Assembly (NCBI GenBank): GCA_006212045.1 | Contig: PZPK01000023.1 | Location: forward strand, 1 to 64,000 | Direction of reading: 5' to 3' | Length of the DNA stretch: 64,000 bases | DNA from: Oleiphilus sp. | GTDB taxonomy: Bacteria; Pseudomonadota; Gammaproteobacteria; Pseudomonadales; Oleiphilaceae | In this document: piece by piece, positions 17,509-27,341 of the stretch | Numbering within the stretch: position 1 is the stretch's first letter | Layout: every line of letters begins with the position of its first letter | Program-made: the position numbers and the translations under genes | The notes under the pieces: model-generated | Told to the model about the DNA's origin: nothing | Databases searched by the model: none | What the model saw: only the letters and a program-made list of their open reading frames with translations

Positions 17509-19389
17509 TTACTTCTTGTTGGTATATGCCTGCCACAGCGATTCGAAAGCCGCTTCAAAGCGTTTCATAAAGCCCACTTGGTCGCAAAGAACCGAGCGCT
17601 CCATTTGGGGTCGCATATGGCTGCGCTTTTCAGCGAGTCCTCCTAGATCAGCCGCATGCCGAGCCGCCTTGTCAACGTAATCGTCGCAATCACTTGCGAT
17701 AAAATCGTGCAGGGACAGGCAGCCCAACAAGCTGGCGCCAACACGCGAGGCATGGGTTGCCCCGGCGAGCGTTAATACCGGGACGCCCATCCATAGCGCT
17801 TCACAGGTCGTTGTTGTGCCATTGTAGGGAAACGTATCAAGCGCGATATCCACCTGATGGTAGAGCCGCAGGTGCGCCACTCGGTCGGGCACCATCTCGT
17901 GCAGCAGCAGGCGATCCGGCTGAATACCACATTGCTCGAAGCGCTTAAGCACCCGGTCTCGTGTCATTTGATTGCCTAACTGCCTGGATTTGATCAACAG
18001 CCGGGAGTCTTTGACAGCGTTCAGCACGTCAGCCCAGGTTTTAATCACGCCATCGGTGATCTTGAGGAGATTATTAAAGCTGCCAAAGGTGACATAACCG
18101 TTATCGATCGCCGGTAATTTACCGACCGCCAGTGCTTCGGATGAAGACATCATGGGGTCATAACAAAGAAAAGCATGCTCCAGACGAACCAGCTGTTCCG
18201 AGGCCAGATCATCGCTTACACCAGGTGGATCCGTGACCGCATCCACCAGTCGATAATCCATCTGTGAAAGACCCGTGGTATTTGGATAGCCAATCCAGCT
18301 GATCTGCACCGGTGCCGGTTTTTGATAAAACACCGCGAGGAGGTTATTGGCAGTATGTCCGGCAAGATCGATCAGCACATCCACCTGATCAGAGAATATC
18401 CGGTTTGCCAACTCCGCTTCAGTCATATTGTCGACCTGCAGCCACTGGTCGGAGAGTGAAGAAAAACGCTGCTGTACTTCATCGTGGCGATTGTTGTTGT
18501 AATAGACATAGAGTTCGAAGTGTTGTCGATTGAGCTTCTCGAACATCGGCGCAATAAAAAACGCGACGGAGTGCAAATGCAAATCCGGGGACACCAGCCC
18601 AAGACGGATTTTCTGTCCCTTTTCGGGACTTTGTGCACGTGCTGTTTCCCGCTCGAAGTCAAAGCGGTTGGGCTCAATCGACCTTGGAACATGTGCTTGC
18701 CATGCACGATGCATGTCATATATCTCAGCGGCCGAAACATGATCCAGATAATTAAGGGTGATCAGGAGGTTAGAATAGGCTGAGGCCAGATAGGGATCCG
18801 CAGCAATCGCCTGCTGAAGCACACCAAGCGCTTTTTCCATATAACCGGCATCTTTCAGAACATTACCGAGGTTACTGAGCGCAAAGGCTGATTTGGGCTG
18901 ACGCTTGACCACCTCTTTGAAACTTTTCGCGGCCAGCTCAAACTGCTCCGTGTTCTTGTAGATCACACCAAGATTATTATGCGCTTCGACCAGCTCCGGT
19001 TTAAGTGCGATGCAACGTTCATAGGCTGTTATCGCTTCAGAGGACTGATGGGATTCTGATAAAACACAAGCCAGCATGTACCAGGCTCTGACATTGCGAG
19101 GGTCTCGCGCGACAGCATCGCTCAATAACTGCTGTGCGACATCCATGCGCCCCGCCTTGTACATCAGCATGCCCAGCTGCTCGAGCGCCACGCCCTGACC
19201 CGGATCGAGCTGGAGTACAAACTGATAAAGCTGTACGGCCCGATCCAACTGACCCTGCGCCATGGCCTGAGCGGCCTGCTGCAATGCGCCATTCACTTTG
19301 ATCTGGTCTTCGTGACTGAGCTTTACACGCCCCTTCGAGGTTTTGTTGGTTTTGGCATGGGACTGTTTTCTGCGTTTTTTGTTCGCCAT
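17509..19389 (-). CDS. TPR protein with SPINDLY-type O-GlcNAc transferase domain (GT41)
   Basis: 626 residues. A basic N-terminus (MANKKRRKQSHAKTNK) is followed by about six TPR repeats (residues 30-230, for example RAWYMLACVLSESHQSSEAI). The two-part GT41 catalytic region (about 260-620) has IRLGLVSPDLHLHSVAFF, DVLIDLAGHTANNLLAVF, APVQISWIGYPNTTGLSQMDY and DTFPYNGTTTTCEALWMGVPVLTLAG, the classic bacterial OGT/SPINDLY marks. It should add a sugar from a UDP- or GDP-sugar to protein Ser/Thr or another acceptor in the cytoplasm. It is the last gene of the nine-gene envelope operon, 41 bp after the TonB-like gene, which suggests that it modifies a component of that machine (inference). Confidence 0.88.
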   Translation of the reverse strand: MANKKRRKQSHAKTNKTSKGRVKLSHEDQIKVNGALQQAAQAMAQGQLDRAVQLYQFVLQLDPGQGVALEQLGMLMYKAGRMDVAQQLLSDAVARDPRNVRAWYMLACVLSESHQSSEAITAYERCIALKPELVEAHNNLGVIYKNTEQFELAAKSFKEVVKRQPKSAFALSNLGNVLKDAGYMEKALGVLQQAIAADPYLASAYSNLLITLNYLDHVSAAEIYDMHRAWQAHVPRSIEPNRFDFERETARAQSPEKGQKIRLGLVSPDLHLHSVAFFIAPMFEKLNRQHFELYVYYNNNRHDEVQQRFSSLSDQWLQVDNMTEAELANRIFSDQVDVLIDLAGHTANNLLAVFYQKPAPVQISWIGYPNTTGLSQMDYRLVDAVTDPPGVSDDLASEQLVRLEHAFLCYDPMMSSSEALAVGKLPAIDNGYVTFGSFNNLLKITDGVIKTWADVLNAVKDSRLLIKSRQLGNQMTRDRVLKRFEQCGIQPDRLLLHEMVPDRVAHLRLYHQVDIALDTFPYNGTTTTCEALWMGVPVLTLAGATHASRVGASLLGCLSLHDFIASDCDDYVDKAARHAADLGGLAEKRSHMRPQMERSVLCDQVGFMKRFEAAFESLWQAYTNKK

Positions 19390-19430
19390 GATTTGCGTTT
19401 CCGGAGTCGTCGCTGAGCCTGACCTGGGCC

Positions 19431-20408
19431 TTACCTGGGCTGAAAATTGAATGGGATGGTGCGCGTCGTTCGCGAAACGTTTTCAGCACCGAAATTCGCC
19501 AGTTTCATGCGGCTGACAATCTTGGACTCAAGCGCTTTATGATTCAACTCACTGGAGACGACCCGACAGGATGACACTTCACCTGAAGGCTCGAACACAA
19601 TCTCCAGAACCAGAGTACCTTCAAGGAAGGGATCTTTTCGAAGTTCCCTGTTATACAGGGCATAGAAAGACTGTTTCAGCTTCTCGATACCCAGCCTGAT
19701 GCTTTCTTCACTACGCTCACGCTCACCAAGCGCCGCTTCGGCTTCTGCCAATGCCAAGGCTTTTTCATCGGCGGTTTCCGTCAGGCTCTCTTTCGCTAAA
19801 GCGTTAAGTGACTGTCTGGCAACAGGCGCAGGCGCTGTCGAAGACGCGACACCTTTGCTGCGCGCCAAAACCTTTTGTTCATTGATCGCACTGGCTTTGG
19901 CTGCTTTGGCTGTCGCCTGTTTCGCCACCGGCGCCGCCAGACTGGACACATCCAGACTTGTGCGTAAATCGGCCAACTCACTTTGCAGTGCAAGCAGGCC
20001 GGTTTTCTTCGCGACTTCCCGCGCCTCCTTGACTAAGCGCGCTTGATTCGGTTTAGGCTTGGGCGCTTTTTCCGCTGCGGGTTTAACCGGTTTGGGGGCA
20101 GGCTCGGGCGGTGGTTTAACGTCGGGTTTGGGCTCCGGCTTTGGTTCAGGCTTGGGTTCCGGCTTCAGTTCGGGCACAGGAACCGGCGCCGGCACGACGG
20201 GCTTTGGTTTCTCAACGAGTAGGCGCGCTAATTGTGGCGGGAGTCGCTCCAACTCTTCGCGCTCCGGCTCAGGCAGACTGATCCATGGAATCCAGATACC
20301 AATCAGCAAGGCAAGCAGGAACAGAAATGCCAGTATACGCCGAAAACGCTTGTTTTCGGCGCTTTCGTCTGTCCATGGCAACATGAGGTTCTGACTAGTG
20401 GCTTGCAT
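19431..20408 (-). CDS. TonB-like protein with AgmX/PglI C-terminal domain
   Basis: 325 residues: a cytoplasmic tail, one membrane segment (about 26-46, ILAFLFLLALLIGIWIPWI), and a long periplasmic Pro/Lys/Glu spacer (about 65-135, repeated KPEP). An Ala/Glu-rich helical region follows, then a C-terminal domain (about 235-325) with FLEGTLVLEIVFEPSGEVSSCRVVSSELN and FNFQPR. That C-terminal domain is the AgmX/PglI type found in the Myxococcus gliding proteins GltJ/GltG and in TonB-like proteins of other Gram-negatives. It should link the inner-membrane ExbB/ExbD motor, encoded just before it, to envelope partners. Low-complexity spacer of KPEP units is notable. Confidence 0.87.
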   Translation of the reverse strand: MQATSQNLMLPWTDESAENKRFRRILAFLFLLALLIGIWIPWISLPEPEREELERLPPQLARLLVEKPKPVVPAPVPVPELKPEPKPEPKPEPKPDVKPPPEPAPKPVKPAAEKAPKPKPNQARLVKEAREVAKKTGLLALQSELADLRTSLDVSSLAAPVAKQATAKAAKASAINEQKVLARSKGVASSTAPAPVARQSLNALAKESLTETADEKALALAEAEAALGERERSEESIRLGIEKLKQSFYALYNRELRKDPFLEGTLVLEIVFEPSGEVSSCRVVSSELNHKALESKIVSRMKLANFGAENVSRTTRTIPFNFQPR

Positions 20409-20517
20409 TCAATACCTTTACCGGCGATTCCTTTAATACCGTACTACGTAACGTATCTGGCAACTGTTAAGCTCACAACAAAATCCGTATTCGGGGCGAA
20501 GATCATAACTAAGTCGA

Positions 20518-21036
20518 TCAGGGCGTAATGCCGCTTGCGGCCTTGGCCACGCCCGGTGCATCTCCAATAGAAATATCAGGAAACAGTTCCGCCTCCACCA
20601 CGTTGGCGACCACAACTGCTTCATAGGATCGCGCCGTATCCATTGCTGTTACGAGGGCCTGATAAGGCACTTCAGATTCAAGCAGAATAGATATTTCAGT
20701 TTTGTCCGGCACACGACTCTTCACACTTTGCAAAAACTCAGACAAGGCTTTGAAGTCGTATTCACCTTCCTTCTTCGGGATCTGTCGCAGAACTCCCGCT
20801 TTGGAGGTCGCGATTTCCAGCCCGCCTGAACGGAGGATCAATTGGAGTTGTTCATTCTCGAGATCGACCGGACTTTCATTCTGTGCAGTTTTCGGAAAAT
20901 TAAGCTCCAGTACTTTGGTATGCTCAAACACCATGCTCAGCAACAACACCGGAACCAGAACGATCATCAGATTCATGAACGCGGTAATGTCGAGCTCAGC
21001 GTCTTTCTGCAACCGTCTGTGTTTTCTTCTCGCCAT
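20518..21036 (-). CDS. ExbD/TolR-family biopolymer transport protein
   Basis: 172 residues. A short basic cytoplasmic start (MARRKHRRLQKDAELDITAFMNLMIVLVPVLLLS) leads into one membrane helix with the conserved Asp region (DAELDITAFMNLM) that carries protons in ExbD/TolR/MotB-like stators. A periplasmic domain of about 130 residues follows, with KTEISILLESEVPYQALVTAMDTAR. It pairs with the ExbB gene 30 bp upstream and feeds the TonB-like protein encoded downstream. In Myxococcus the equivalents are AglQ and AglS; only one ExbD is present here. Confidence 0.93.
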   Translation of the reverse strand: MARRKHRRLQKDAELDITAFMNLMIVLVPVLLLSMVFEHTKVLELNFPKTAQNESPVDLENEQLQLILRSGGLEIATSKAGVLRQIPKKEGEYDFKALSEFLQSVKSRVPDKTEISILLESEVPYQALVTAMDTARSYEAVVVANVVEAELFPDISIGDAPGVAKAASGITP

Positions 21037-21066
21037 GACTAATGCGCCTTATCGGGTACAGGATGA

Positions 21067-21699
21067 CTAACGGGATTGATCTGACATAAGGTTCAGTACT
21101 TTCACACCGGCCATTTCCAGGCTATCGACGATCTCATTTGTTTTTGTTTGCAGTACCGCATGGATCAGCAGCAGGGGTATCGCAGACATCAGTCCGAACG
21201 CAGTGGTGTTCATGGCGACAGAAATACTTTGCGATAACAGAGAAGCCTTTTCGGCAGGGTCGGCATTGGCGACCGCAGTAAATGCCGCGATGAGTCCGAT
21301 AATGGTGCCGAGCAATCCAAGCAAGGTCGAAATATTGGCCAGAGTGGCCAGATACTGGGTCCGTTTCTCGAGTCTGGGGAGCGTTTCCATCAAGCCTTCT
21401 TCCATCGCAAACTCGACTTCATCCCGACTTCGGTTGTTGATATGCCGACTGATACCGGCTCCCATAATAGCAGCGATTGGCGTGTTCGAATCGTTGGCAA
21501 ATTTGAGTGCGGCTTTATAGTCTTTTTTACGAAGAATGGGCAACAGACCACGATCAAAGGCATCACGATTGGATCGTTTGGCGACGGTCAGATAAACATA
21601 GCGCTCTATCGCGATGGCGATCCCAAAAATCAATACGAGTGCAATGGGATACATGAAAAATCCCCCATCCTGGAAAAATCGCACTACGGATTCGAACAT
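21067..21699 (-). CDS. MotA/TolQ/ExbB-family proton channel protein
   Basis: 210 residues with three membrane helices (about 15-33, 118-142 and 158-180). The conserved family stretches are RYLATLANISTLLGLLGTIIGLIAAF-like at 113-140 (here YLATLANISTLLGLLG) and SVAMNTTAFGLMSAIPLLL. It forms the proton channel with ExbD; AglR is the Myxococcus counterpart. A ribosome site AGGAG stands eight bases before the ATG at 21699. A 248-bp gap separates it from the preceding gene of the operon, so a second internal promoter is possible. Confidence 0.93.
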   Translation of the reverse strand: MFESVVRFFQDGGFFMYPIALVLIFGIAIAIERYVYLTVAKRSNRDAFDRGLLPILRKKDYKAALKFANDSNTPIAAIMGAGISRHINNRSRDEVEFAMEEGLMETLPRLEKRTQYLATLANISTLLGLLGTIIGLIAAFTAVANADPAEKASLLSQSISVAMNTTAFGLMSAIPLLLIHAVLQTKTNEIVDSLEMAGVKVLNLMSDQSR

Positions 21700-21947
21700 G
21701 ACTTTTTCTCCTGACTATGTAAAAAATAACTTCTTGTTCCTGCTGCCCTTAAAGACACCGGGCATGGCCCTTGTTTACCCTACAACATCAATACCATGCC
21801 AATCCCGACAAATGGTAAGCGCAAACTATTCGGGGTAATGCGAGCCTCAAGACACTCCAACGCAAATTTACCTGAATTTACAAGTATAGGCGCGATTTTC
21901 CGTCGGCTACTGCCAAACAGATGCCGGGATCGATTTTGTCTACCCTC
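21700..21947. other. gap inside the envelope operon
   Basis: 248 bases between the 101-aa gene and the ExbB gene. No open frame with coding character was seen. It may hold a second promoter for the motor genes; no strong -35/-10 pair was found on the minus strand. Confidence 0.4.
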
Positions 21948-22253
21948 TCAGTATTTTGGTACATCCAGTTTTAAATGCTGACTGAAAAACAGTCGTTTGC
22001 GGTGGGTTTCGGGTTCTATCGGGTCCAGCATTCCTTCCAGACGCGCTACAGGCTTTTGCTCTTCCCTGCGTGTCACCGAGGGAAGCTTCCATGGCAGATC
22101 AAAACTGACATTGGGTAGCTCTGTATTACCAATAATGGAGACTTCCGAAATGGTATTCTCCTGCTTATCGGTAGATTTATCCTGAGCCAACAGGCCACTG
22201 GCACTGAAATTCGACAGCGCCAACCATACAACAATACGCGTGTATTTGATCAC
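21948..22253 (-). CDS. small exported protein of the envelope operon, 101 aa
   Basis: A probable signal peptide (MIKYTRIVVWLALSNFSASGLLAQ, cleavage after about residue 24) is followed by about 77 residues rich in Pro, Glu and Arg, without a known domain. Its start codon follows directly after the stop of the TPR lipoprotein gene (22254), so translation is coupled. Periplasmic location is likely. The family is not recognised; its conserved place between the TPR lipoprotein and the ExbB gene suggests a small structural part of the machine. Confidence 0.72.
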   Translation of the reverse strand: MIKYTRIVVWLALSNFSASGLLAQDKSTDKQENTISEVSIIGNTELPNVSFDLPWKLPSVTRREEQKPVARLEGMLDPIEPETHRKRLFFSQHLKLDVPKY

Positions 22254-22856
22254 TTATCTTAACTCCAGCAACTTGATCCATCGGGCGACCGTATCGATAT
22301 CATCGCCCTGCTTTAGATCGACATACCGCTGATAATGCATCACAGCCTTTTCCGGCTCCTGCAGATACAGCTCGTAAAGTACACCCAGATTGAAATGCGC
22401 CATGTACGACTCGGGCCTGATCCTGACACTCTTCTGCAACTTCGCCTCAGCATCCCAGAAATCGCCTTTGTCTAGATCCACCAGCGCAAGCAACACTAAT
22501 GCATCAACATTTGATGGATTGCTGTCGAGCGCACGTTCAAAATGCATGATCGCTTCGTCTTCGCGACCCAACTGTCGCGCAATCAGACCCAGATTAACAG
22601 AAGCACCTGCGAGATTGGGATGCACCTCCAGCAAGGCTAAAAATCCCTGCTGCGCCATTTCAATCCGGTTGGATTGCAGCGCCTGAATAGCCTCCTGAAA
22701 CATAGCGTCCTGCTCAGGACTCAGTGCAGGTGCCACGACAGCCCTGTCGGCAAGCGGTTTTGGAACGGGTTTTTGACTGACCGGCTTGCTGCCACAGCCT
22801 ACCAATGTCAGGAGTAGCAAGACTGAACAGCTAAAGCTAAAACACAGATTCAGCAT
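22254..22856 (-). CDS. TPR lipoprotein (GltE-like)
   Basis: 200 residues. The signal peptide ends in the lipobox LVGC (Cys21), followed by a short Pro/Lys linker and three to four TPR repeats (about 45-190, for example AGASVNLGLIARQLGREDEAIMHFERAL). The residue after the lipidated Cys is Gly, not the Asp retention signal, so an outer-membrane lipoprotein is likely. In Myxococcus, GltE is a TPR protein of the same gliding complex. It overlaps the end of the 930-aa TPR gene by 20 bp. Confidence 0.85.
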   Translation of the reverse strand: MLNLCFSFSCSVLLLLTLVGCGSKPVSQKPVPKPLADRAVVAPALSPEQDAMFQEAIQALQSNRIEMAQQGFLALLEVHPNLAGASVNLGLIARQLGREDEAIMHFERALDSNPSNVDALVLLALVDLDKGDFWDAEAKLQKSVRIRPESYMAHFNLGVLYELYLQEPEKAVMHYQRYVDLKQGDDIDTVARWIKLLELR

Positions 22857-25629
22857 ACACTGGCTCCTTTGGCTCGCGAAGATAGGCGGTCGGGTTCATT
22901 TCGGCAAGCGCGCGATAACTTTTCGCAATCCATGCGTCATACAGACCGTCCGGAACCTTCTGTATATTCAGCTGGTAAACTTCAAGAGCTTTTTCCTCAA
23001 AGGGGTAGGCCTGCTCTTCCAGCAAAATGTCATATTGTTCCAGTTGCAGGGCATCGAGAGAGTCAGGCCTTTCCGACGCAAGCAGATCTTTGGCCAAAGC
23101 CCTGTATAAAGAGGCGATTTCAAAAGTCGCGGCAGATTGCCACTCCTGAATATGGTAGGCAGCTACCGCCTGCAAGGCTTCTATGGCGTCATCCATGCCT
23201 TTCTTTTTGCGTGCCAGTGATTGTTTGAGGGGCGCGGTCAGCTGCTGCTGCCTAAACGCAAGGATCTCCGTTTGCGCTAGAGCGAAAGAAGCCTGAGCGG
23301 CAAGGCTGGCCGATCGCGGTGTTCGCGCTTTCCGGTTTTGGGCTTCGTATTGCACCAGCTTTCGCAACCAGGTTTGCGCCTTGCGCTGATCATGCTCTGT
23401 GTAGTAAGCGGCAATACGGTCGTAGGCTTCAATGGAAAGCTCAAATTCAGCTGGATACGCGGCCACAAAGCCTTGATACGCATCCAAGGCCTGCAAGCTC
23501 AACTCACTGGTTTGATAGTATTCCGCGGCTTGAAATAATGAGCTGGCCGCCAGAGTCGCATCCGGACTCGTAGCGGCCAGCTCCATCAACTTGTCCGCAG
23601 CCTCGACCCATTCGCCATTTTCCTGGTAGGCATAGATAAGTTTTTCTGTTGAGGCGGCATAAAGTTCATGCTTGGGAAAGGCCTGTTGAAGATGAGTCAG
23701 GCTTGCAATTGCCTGCGTCCAGGCATTCGCTGCAAGAAACTGCGCAGAGGCGTCATACAAGGCTTGAGGAACAATGGTGGAATCAGGAACGCGGTCCACC
23801 AATCTCAGATAGGCCGCCGCACTTTTCAGCATGTCTTGCTCATTTTCGGCCTGACGATAGATACTGAGAGCCAAGCGCTCATGCAGATCGCTACGCGATG
23901 CTTTTCCGAGCGGGTGGCGCACCGCCTTGTCGTAATAATGCTCAGCCTGGGCAAAGTTTTCGAGCTCAAAATAGCTATGCGCTGCGACCAGAATACTCGA
24001 ATATCGCGTAGCATCGCTGGCCTGTTCAAAGGCCATTACCCGCTCGGCCTGCATTCGGGCGCCATCCATATCGCCGCGTTCGAATAAGGCATTGGCCAGA
24101 TAATTCAACAAATCCGGTGAATGCGAATCCTCCGGATACTTGTCAGCATAACGCAGGATGTTGGTGTGTTTCTGCAGTATGCTTTCTTCTGTCAATTCGC
24201 CCTGCGCTCGCGCCTGCTCATCGAATGTCAGAATTGCGGCATAGGCTGCAGTATTGGCTTTGTCATGGTCCGCTTCGTCATAGGCCGCACGCTCATACAG
24301 TGCAATCGAACGCGTATAGTTTCCAATATCGCGCATGGCTTCCGCCGCCAGGTACACAAACTCGCCGTTGCGTTCGTCCGCAGGATCAGTCTCGGTTAGC
24401 TGCAAATAGTAATGGGCAGCCTGCTCTGCGTGTGCCAGGTGCTGCTCCGGTCGCTTGCCTCTTGCCTGTTGCATCCTGACAAAGTAGAGGTGAGCCAACT
24501 CTTCACCGTATTTAATTAAATGCGGTCTGACCGTATCTCGTTTTGCGCGTTTGAGGGTGCTCCAGTAATGACTTTCGACGCCAAAGTTGGCGACAAAATC
24601 TTCCTTGGCATTCCACTCCTGAATATCAAACTCGCCTTCCCGGTAAGCGCGAATGGTTTTCAGCGCCATGGTATACGCATCGTAACGGCTGTTGTAAGCG
24701 CCGGCATAGTGCGCAGCAACAACAGCGGCCTCTTCAAATCTGTCCTGCTTCAAGTGAAAACGAAACAGGGCATCATGCAGCAGGTAGGCGTAGCGCTCGT
24801 TGTTAAGTCTTTGCTGCGCCGCCATAATACTGTCAGCACCTTTCTGCTTCGAAAACTGAATGGCCAGCAGTCGCAAAGTATCCTCGATTAGCGCCATCTC
24901 CTCTTCTGAATCTGCGACCAGCTGTGTTTGGTCTTCAAGTTCAGGAAAGCGATCAAGCACCTTGAAAGCCTGCTCAGTGGCTTCTTCGAAGCGATCCTGC
25001 CTGAAAACGCTCCAGCCCAACTTGAATAAGGCCCGTGAATGGAAGGTTTCACTGCTGGCAAAGGCCAGCAGTTTTTTATACTGTGCTTCAGCCTTGGCGT
25101 ATTCCCCCAAACTGAAATAGGCTTCCCCCATTCTGAAGGTACTTTCGTCGACCAACGGTGAGTTGGGATAAAGACCAACCAGCAACTTCAGACGCTTGAT
25201 GGCATCTTCCCTGTTACCCGTGAATGAGGTTGCCTTTGCCGTTTGATATAGCAGTTCGTCCATACGGTCATAGAAGATGCCGGAGTCCACGATCGAGTCG
25301 TAACTCTCCAGCAGTACCTGGCTTTGTATCACCTTGTCGATGGTTAGTTTTTTACTTGAGATTCCGTATTTGGCGCTCAGGTTATTGATACGGTTGAGCG
25401 CATCGATTTTGACATCCGGAGAGGTCGATGCTTCGAACAGTTTCACATAGCGTTTCATTACGTGTTCGATAGAGACATCAGGCAGCTCGCGCTCCTTGTA
25501 CACGATAAATGCCGGCTTGATATCACCAATCGTTTTCTGCTCCCCCGCCAGATCAAAAACCAGCATTTCCTGGGCAGAAACCCAGGCTGACCCGCATGCA
25601 AGTAAAATAAATAATAGGCGCATCATCAC
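22837..25629 (-). CDS. large periplasmic TPR protein (GltD-like)
   Basis: 930 residues with a signal peptide (MMMRLLFILLACGSAWVSAQ). Helical repeats of TPR type fill the rest, for example FRMGEAYFSLGEYAKAEAQYK, FKLGWSVFRQDRFEEATEQAF, and LNYLANALFERGDMDGARMQ. Large periplasmic TPR proteins with this layout include Myxococcus GltD/AgmU (longer, about 1,200 residues). The start ATG overlaps the stop of the 571-aa gene by four bases. Likely a scaffold in the periplasm linking the ExbB/D motor to the outer membrane. Confidence 0.85.
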   Translation of the reverse strand: MMMRLLFILLACGSAWVSAQEMLVFDLAGEQKTIGDIKPAFIVYKERELPDVSIEHVMKRYVKLFEASTSPDVKIDALNRINNLSAKYGISSKKLTIDKVIQSQVLLESYDSIVDSGIFYDRMDELLYQTAKATSFTGNREDAIKRLKLLVGLYPNSPLVDESTFRMGEAYFSLGEYAKAEAQYKKLLAFASSETFHSRALFKLGWSVFRQDRFEEATEQAFKVLDRFPELEDQTQLVADSEEEMALIEDTLRLLAIQFSKQKGADSIMAAQQRLNNERYAYLLHDALFRFHLKQDRFEEAAVVAAHYAGAYNSRYDAYTMALKTIRAYREGEFDIQEWNAKEDFVANFGVESHYWSTLKRAKRDTVRPHLIKYGEELAHLYFVRMQQARGKRPEQHLAHAEQAAHYYLQLTETDPADERNGEFVYLAAEAMRDIGNYTRSIALYERAAYDEADHDKANTAAYAAILTFDEQARAQGELTEESILQKHTNILRYADKYPEDSHSPDLLNYLANALFERGDMDGARMQAERVMAFEQASDATRYSSILVAAHSYFELENFAQAEHYYDKAVRHPLGKASRSDLHERLALSIYRQAENEQDMLKSAAAYLRLVDRVPDSTIVPQALYDASAQFLAANAWTQAIASLTHLQQAFPKHELYAASTEKLIYAYQENGEWVEAADKLMELAATSPDATLAASSLFQAAEYYQTSELSLQALDAYQGFVAAYPAEFELSIEAYDRIAAYYTEHDQRKAQTWLRKLVQYEAQNRKARTPRSASLAAQASFALAQTEILAFRQQQLTAPLKQSLARKKKGMDDAIEALQAVAAYHIQEWQSAATFEIASLYRALAKDLLASERPDSLDALQLEQYDILLEEQAYPFEEKALEVYQLNIQKVPDGLYDAWIAKSYRALAEMNPTAYLREPKEPVYAESVF

Positions 25630-27341
25630 TGGTACCGCCCATCCAAACGATTTCTGACCGGCTGGTTTGCCTCGGCGATGGTCTCCAGCATATGTACCAG
25701 GCCCTGCTCGGCGCGCTCATAGTTCGCCAGCATGGATTTCTCCAGCAAGGCCAATCTTTCAATGGCAAGGCCGGTGATATAACTGTCGTATCGCTCAAGC
25801 AATTGCTTGAGTTTCGAGACCTGGGATTTGAGTGCGCTTTGGAAGCGTTTGATCTCTGCCCTGTGCGCTTGCAGTCGGGCGCTACCTTTATTTACCTTTT
25901 CTTCGACTTCAGCCAAACGATGCTGTAGGTCCTTTATCGCCGACTGAAGCACCTGTTGGTCACTGCCATCGAGCGCCGACAAGCGGCCCAGTTTTTTGGG
26001 TAATGATGACACCTGACGGGAAAGCTTGAGTTTATTAAAGTTGGATGCCTTGCTTTTGAATTCCCGGGTCTTCCGTTTCAGACTGGTATCGAATACGGTC
26101 AATTTACTTTGCCACAACTTTAGCCGGTCATGGAGCTGTCGCAGTTCAGTGAGTTGCGCTACCGCCTGGTAAATCGATTCGTCTTCAATCAGGTGCGTAT
26201 AATAGGCCGCCCGTTGTGTATTGGTCGCCACATCCTTGCTTAAAAACCATTCCAGATCCTTGAGTTTCTTTTCTTCAATCAACACATCCTGAACGCCATG
26301 CTTTGCGATGAGTTCGCTCAGTTTACGGATCTTGTTCAGTTCCTTTTCAAAACTGTCACTCGCTTCAAGATAAGCCTCCAAAGCCTGACTGACATAACCG
26401 GAGCCTTCATAAGCATAGGGAATTGCCAACAAGGACTCGGGAACGCCCTGTTGTATGGTCGGGTACTTCCGTACGCTGAACCAGGATTGTGTTGCGGCAC
26501 GAAAATCTTTCTGTTCCAACAGTGCTACCCCATGCAGATAAAGGGCCTGGGGCGCAATCAAGGAATCGAGATGTATTTTCTTGAGAAAGTCACTCGCCTG
26601 TCTGGCTTTTTCACTTTCAAGATAGAATGAACCCGCGGCATAATAAATCCGGTCATGCAGTTCCTTTTCGAGTCGTGTTTTACCCGGGTTCAAGGACGCT
26701 GCAACTCTCAACGCAACCAGTGCCCTGGTTTTGTTGGTGCTGGCTTCGTTATAGGCCATCGCCAGATTGTAGTAAGCATGCGACACCCACAAGCCGTTCA
26801 ACAGGTCACTGAGTACCTGAGCAGCTCTTTTTGGGCTACCGAGCTTGATCGAACAATTGGCCCGATAAAAGGCCCACTCCTGCTTCGCTTCCAGTGAAAG
26901 CTTGTTTGCCAGATGCTTGAAGGCTTTAAGTGCTGGAATACAGTCGCCACGGGAATAATAAATTTTGCCCAGCTGAAACAGATCTTCCGGCCTGAGCGCG
27001 CTGGCATCCTTGCGCGCTCGCTCCAGTAAGGTGTAGATCTCATCCTTATCCATTCCGAAACCATTTAGCGCACTGGCGTAGGCAACCGGCAGCGAATCCC
27101 GGTCCTGTTTATCCAGCAAAGCCAGAGCCCCAAGCGCATTGCCTCGTTCGACTTCAAAACGAATAACCCCGTGCCTGAGCTCGGCCGGAAGGCCCGACGC
27201 TTGTACATCGGATGTCTCGGCATAGGAAGTAGTGCTGAGTCCGACGAGCAGGCAGAGGCCAAGGATAAAAGCCAGACGATGCTGCCATGCCAATTGAACC
27301 GTTCCCGAATTACATCCTTGCACGTGTTGCATGCTCACCAT
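25626..27341 (-). CDS. periplasmic TPR and coiled-coil protein (GltC-like)
   Basis: 571 residues with an N-terminal hydrophobic export signal (about 22-40, FILGLCLLVGLSTTSYAE). TPR-like helical repeats cover about 50-330 (LFQLGKIYYSRGDCIPALKAFKHLA). The C-terminal part, from about 380 to 560, is rich in Lys, Leu, Glu and Gln and likely coiled coil. Myxococcus GltC is likewise a periplasmic TPR protein encoded next to GltD and GltE. It begins inside the end of the 195-aa gene (7-bp overlap), a sign of tight coupling. Confidence 0.8.
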   Translation of the reverse strand: MVSMQHVQGCNSGTVQLAWQHRLAFILGLCLLVGLSTTSYAETSDVQASGLPAELRHGVIRFEVERGNALGALALLDKQDRDSLPVAYASALNGFGMDKDEIYTLLERARKDASALRPEDLFQLGKIYYSRGDCIPALKAFKHLANKLSLEAKQEWAFYRANCSIKLGSPKRAAQVLSDLLNGLWVSHAYYNLAMAYNEASTNKTRALVALRVAASLNPGKTRLEKELHDRIYYAAGSFYLESEKARQASDFLKKIHLDSLIAPQALYLHGVALLEQKDFRAATQSWFSVRKYPTIQQGVPESLLAIPYAYEGSGYVSQALEAYLEASDSFEKELNKIRKLSELIAKHGVQDVLIEEKKLKDLEWFLSKDVATNTQRAAYYTHLIEDESIYQAVAQLTELRQLHDRLKLWQSKLTVFDTSLKRKTREFKSKASNFNKLKLSRQVSSLPKKLGRLSALDGSDQQVLQSAIKDLQHRLAEVEEKVNKGSARLQAHRAEIKRFQSALKSQVSKLKQLLERYDSYITGLAIERLALLEKSMLANYERAEQGLVHMLETIAEANQPVRNRLDGRYQ

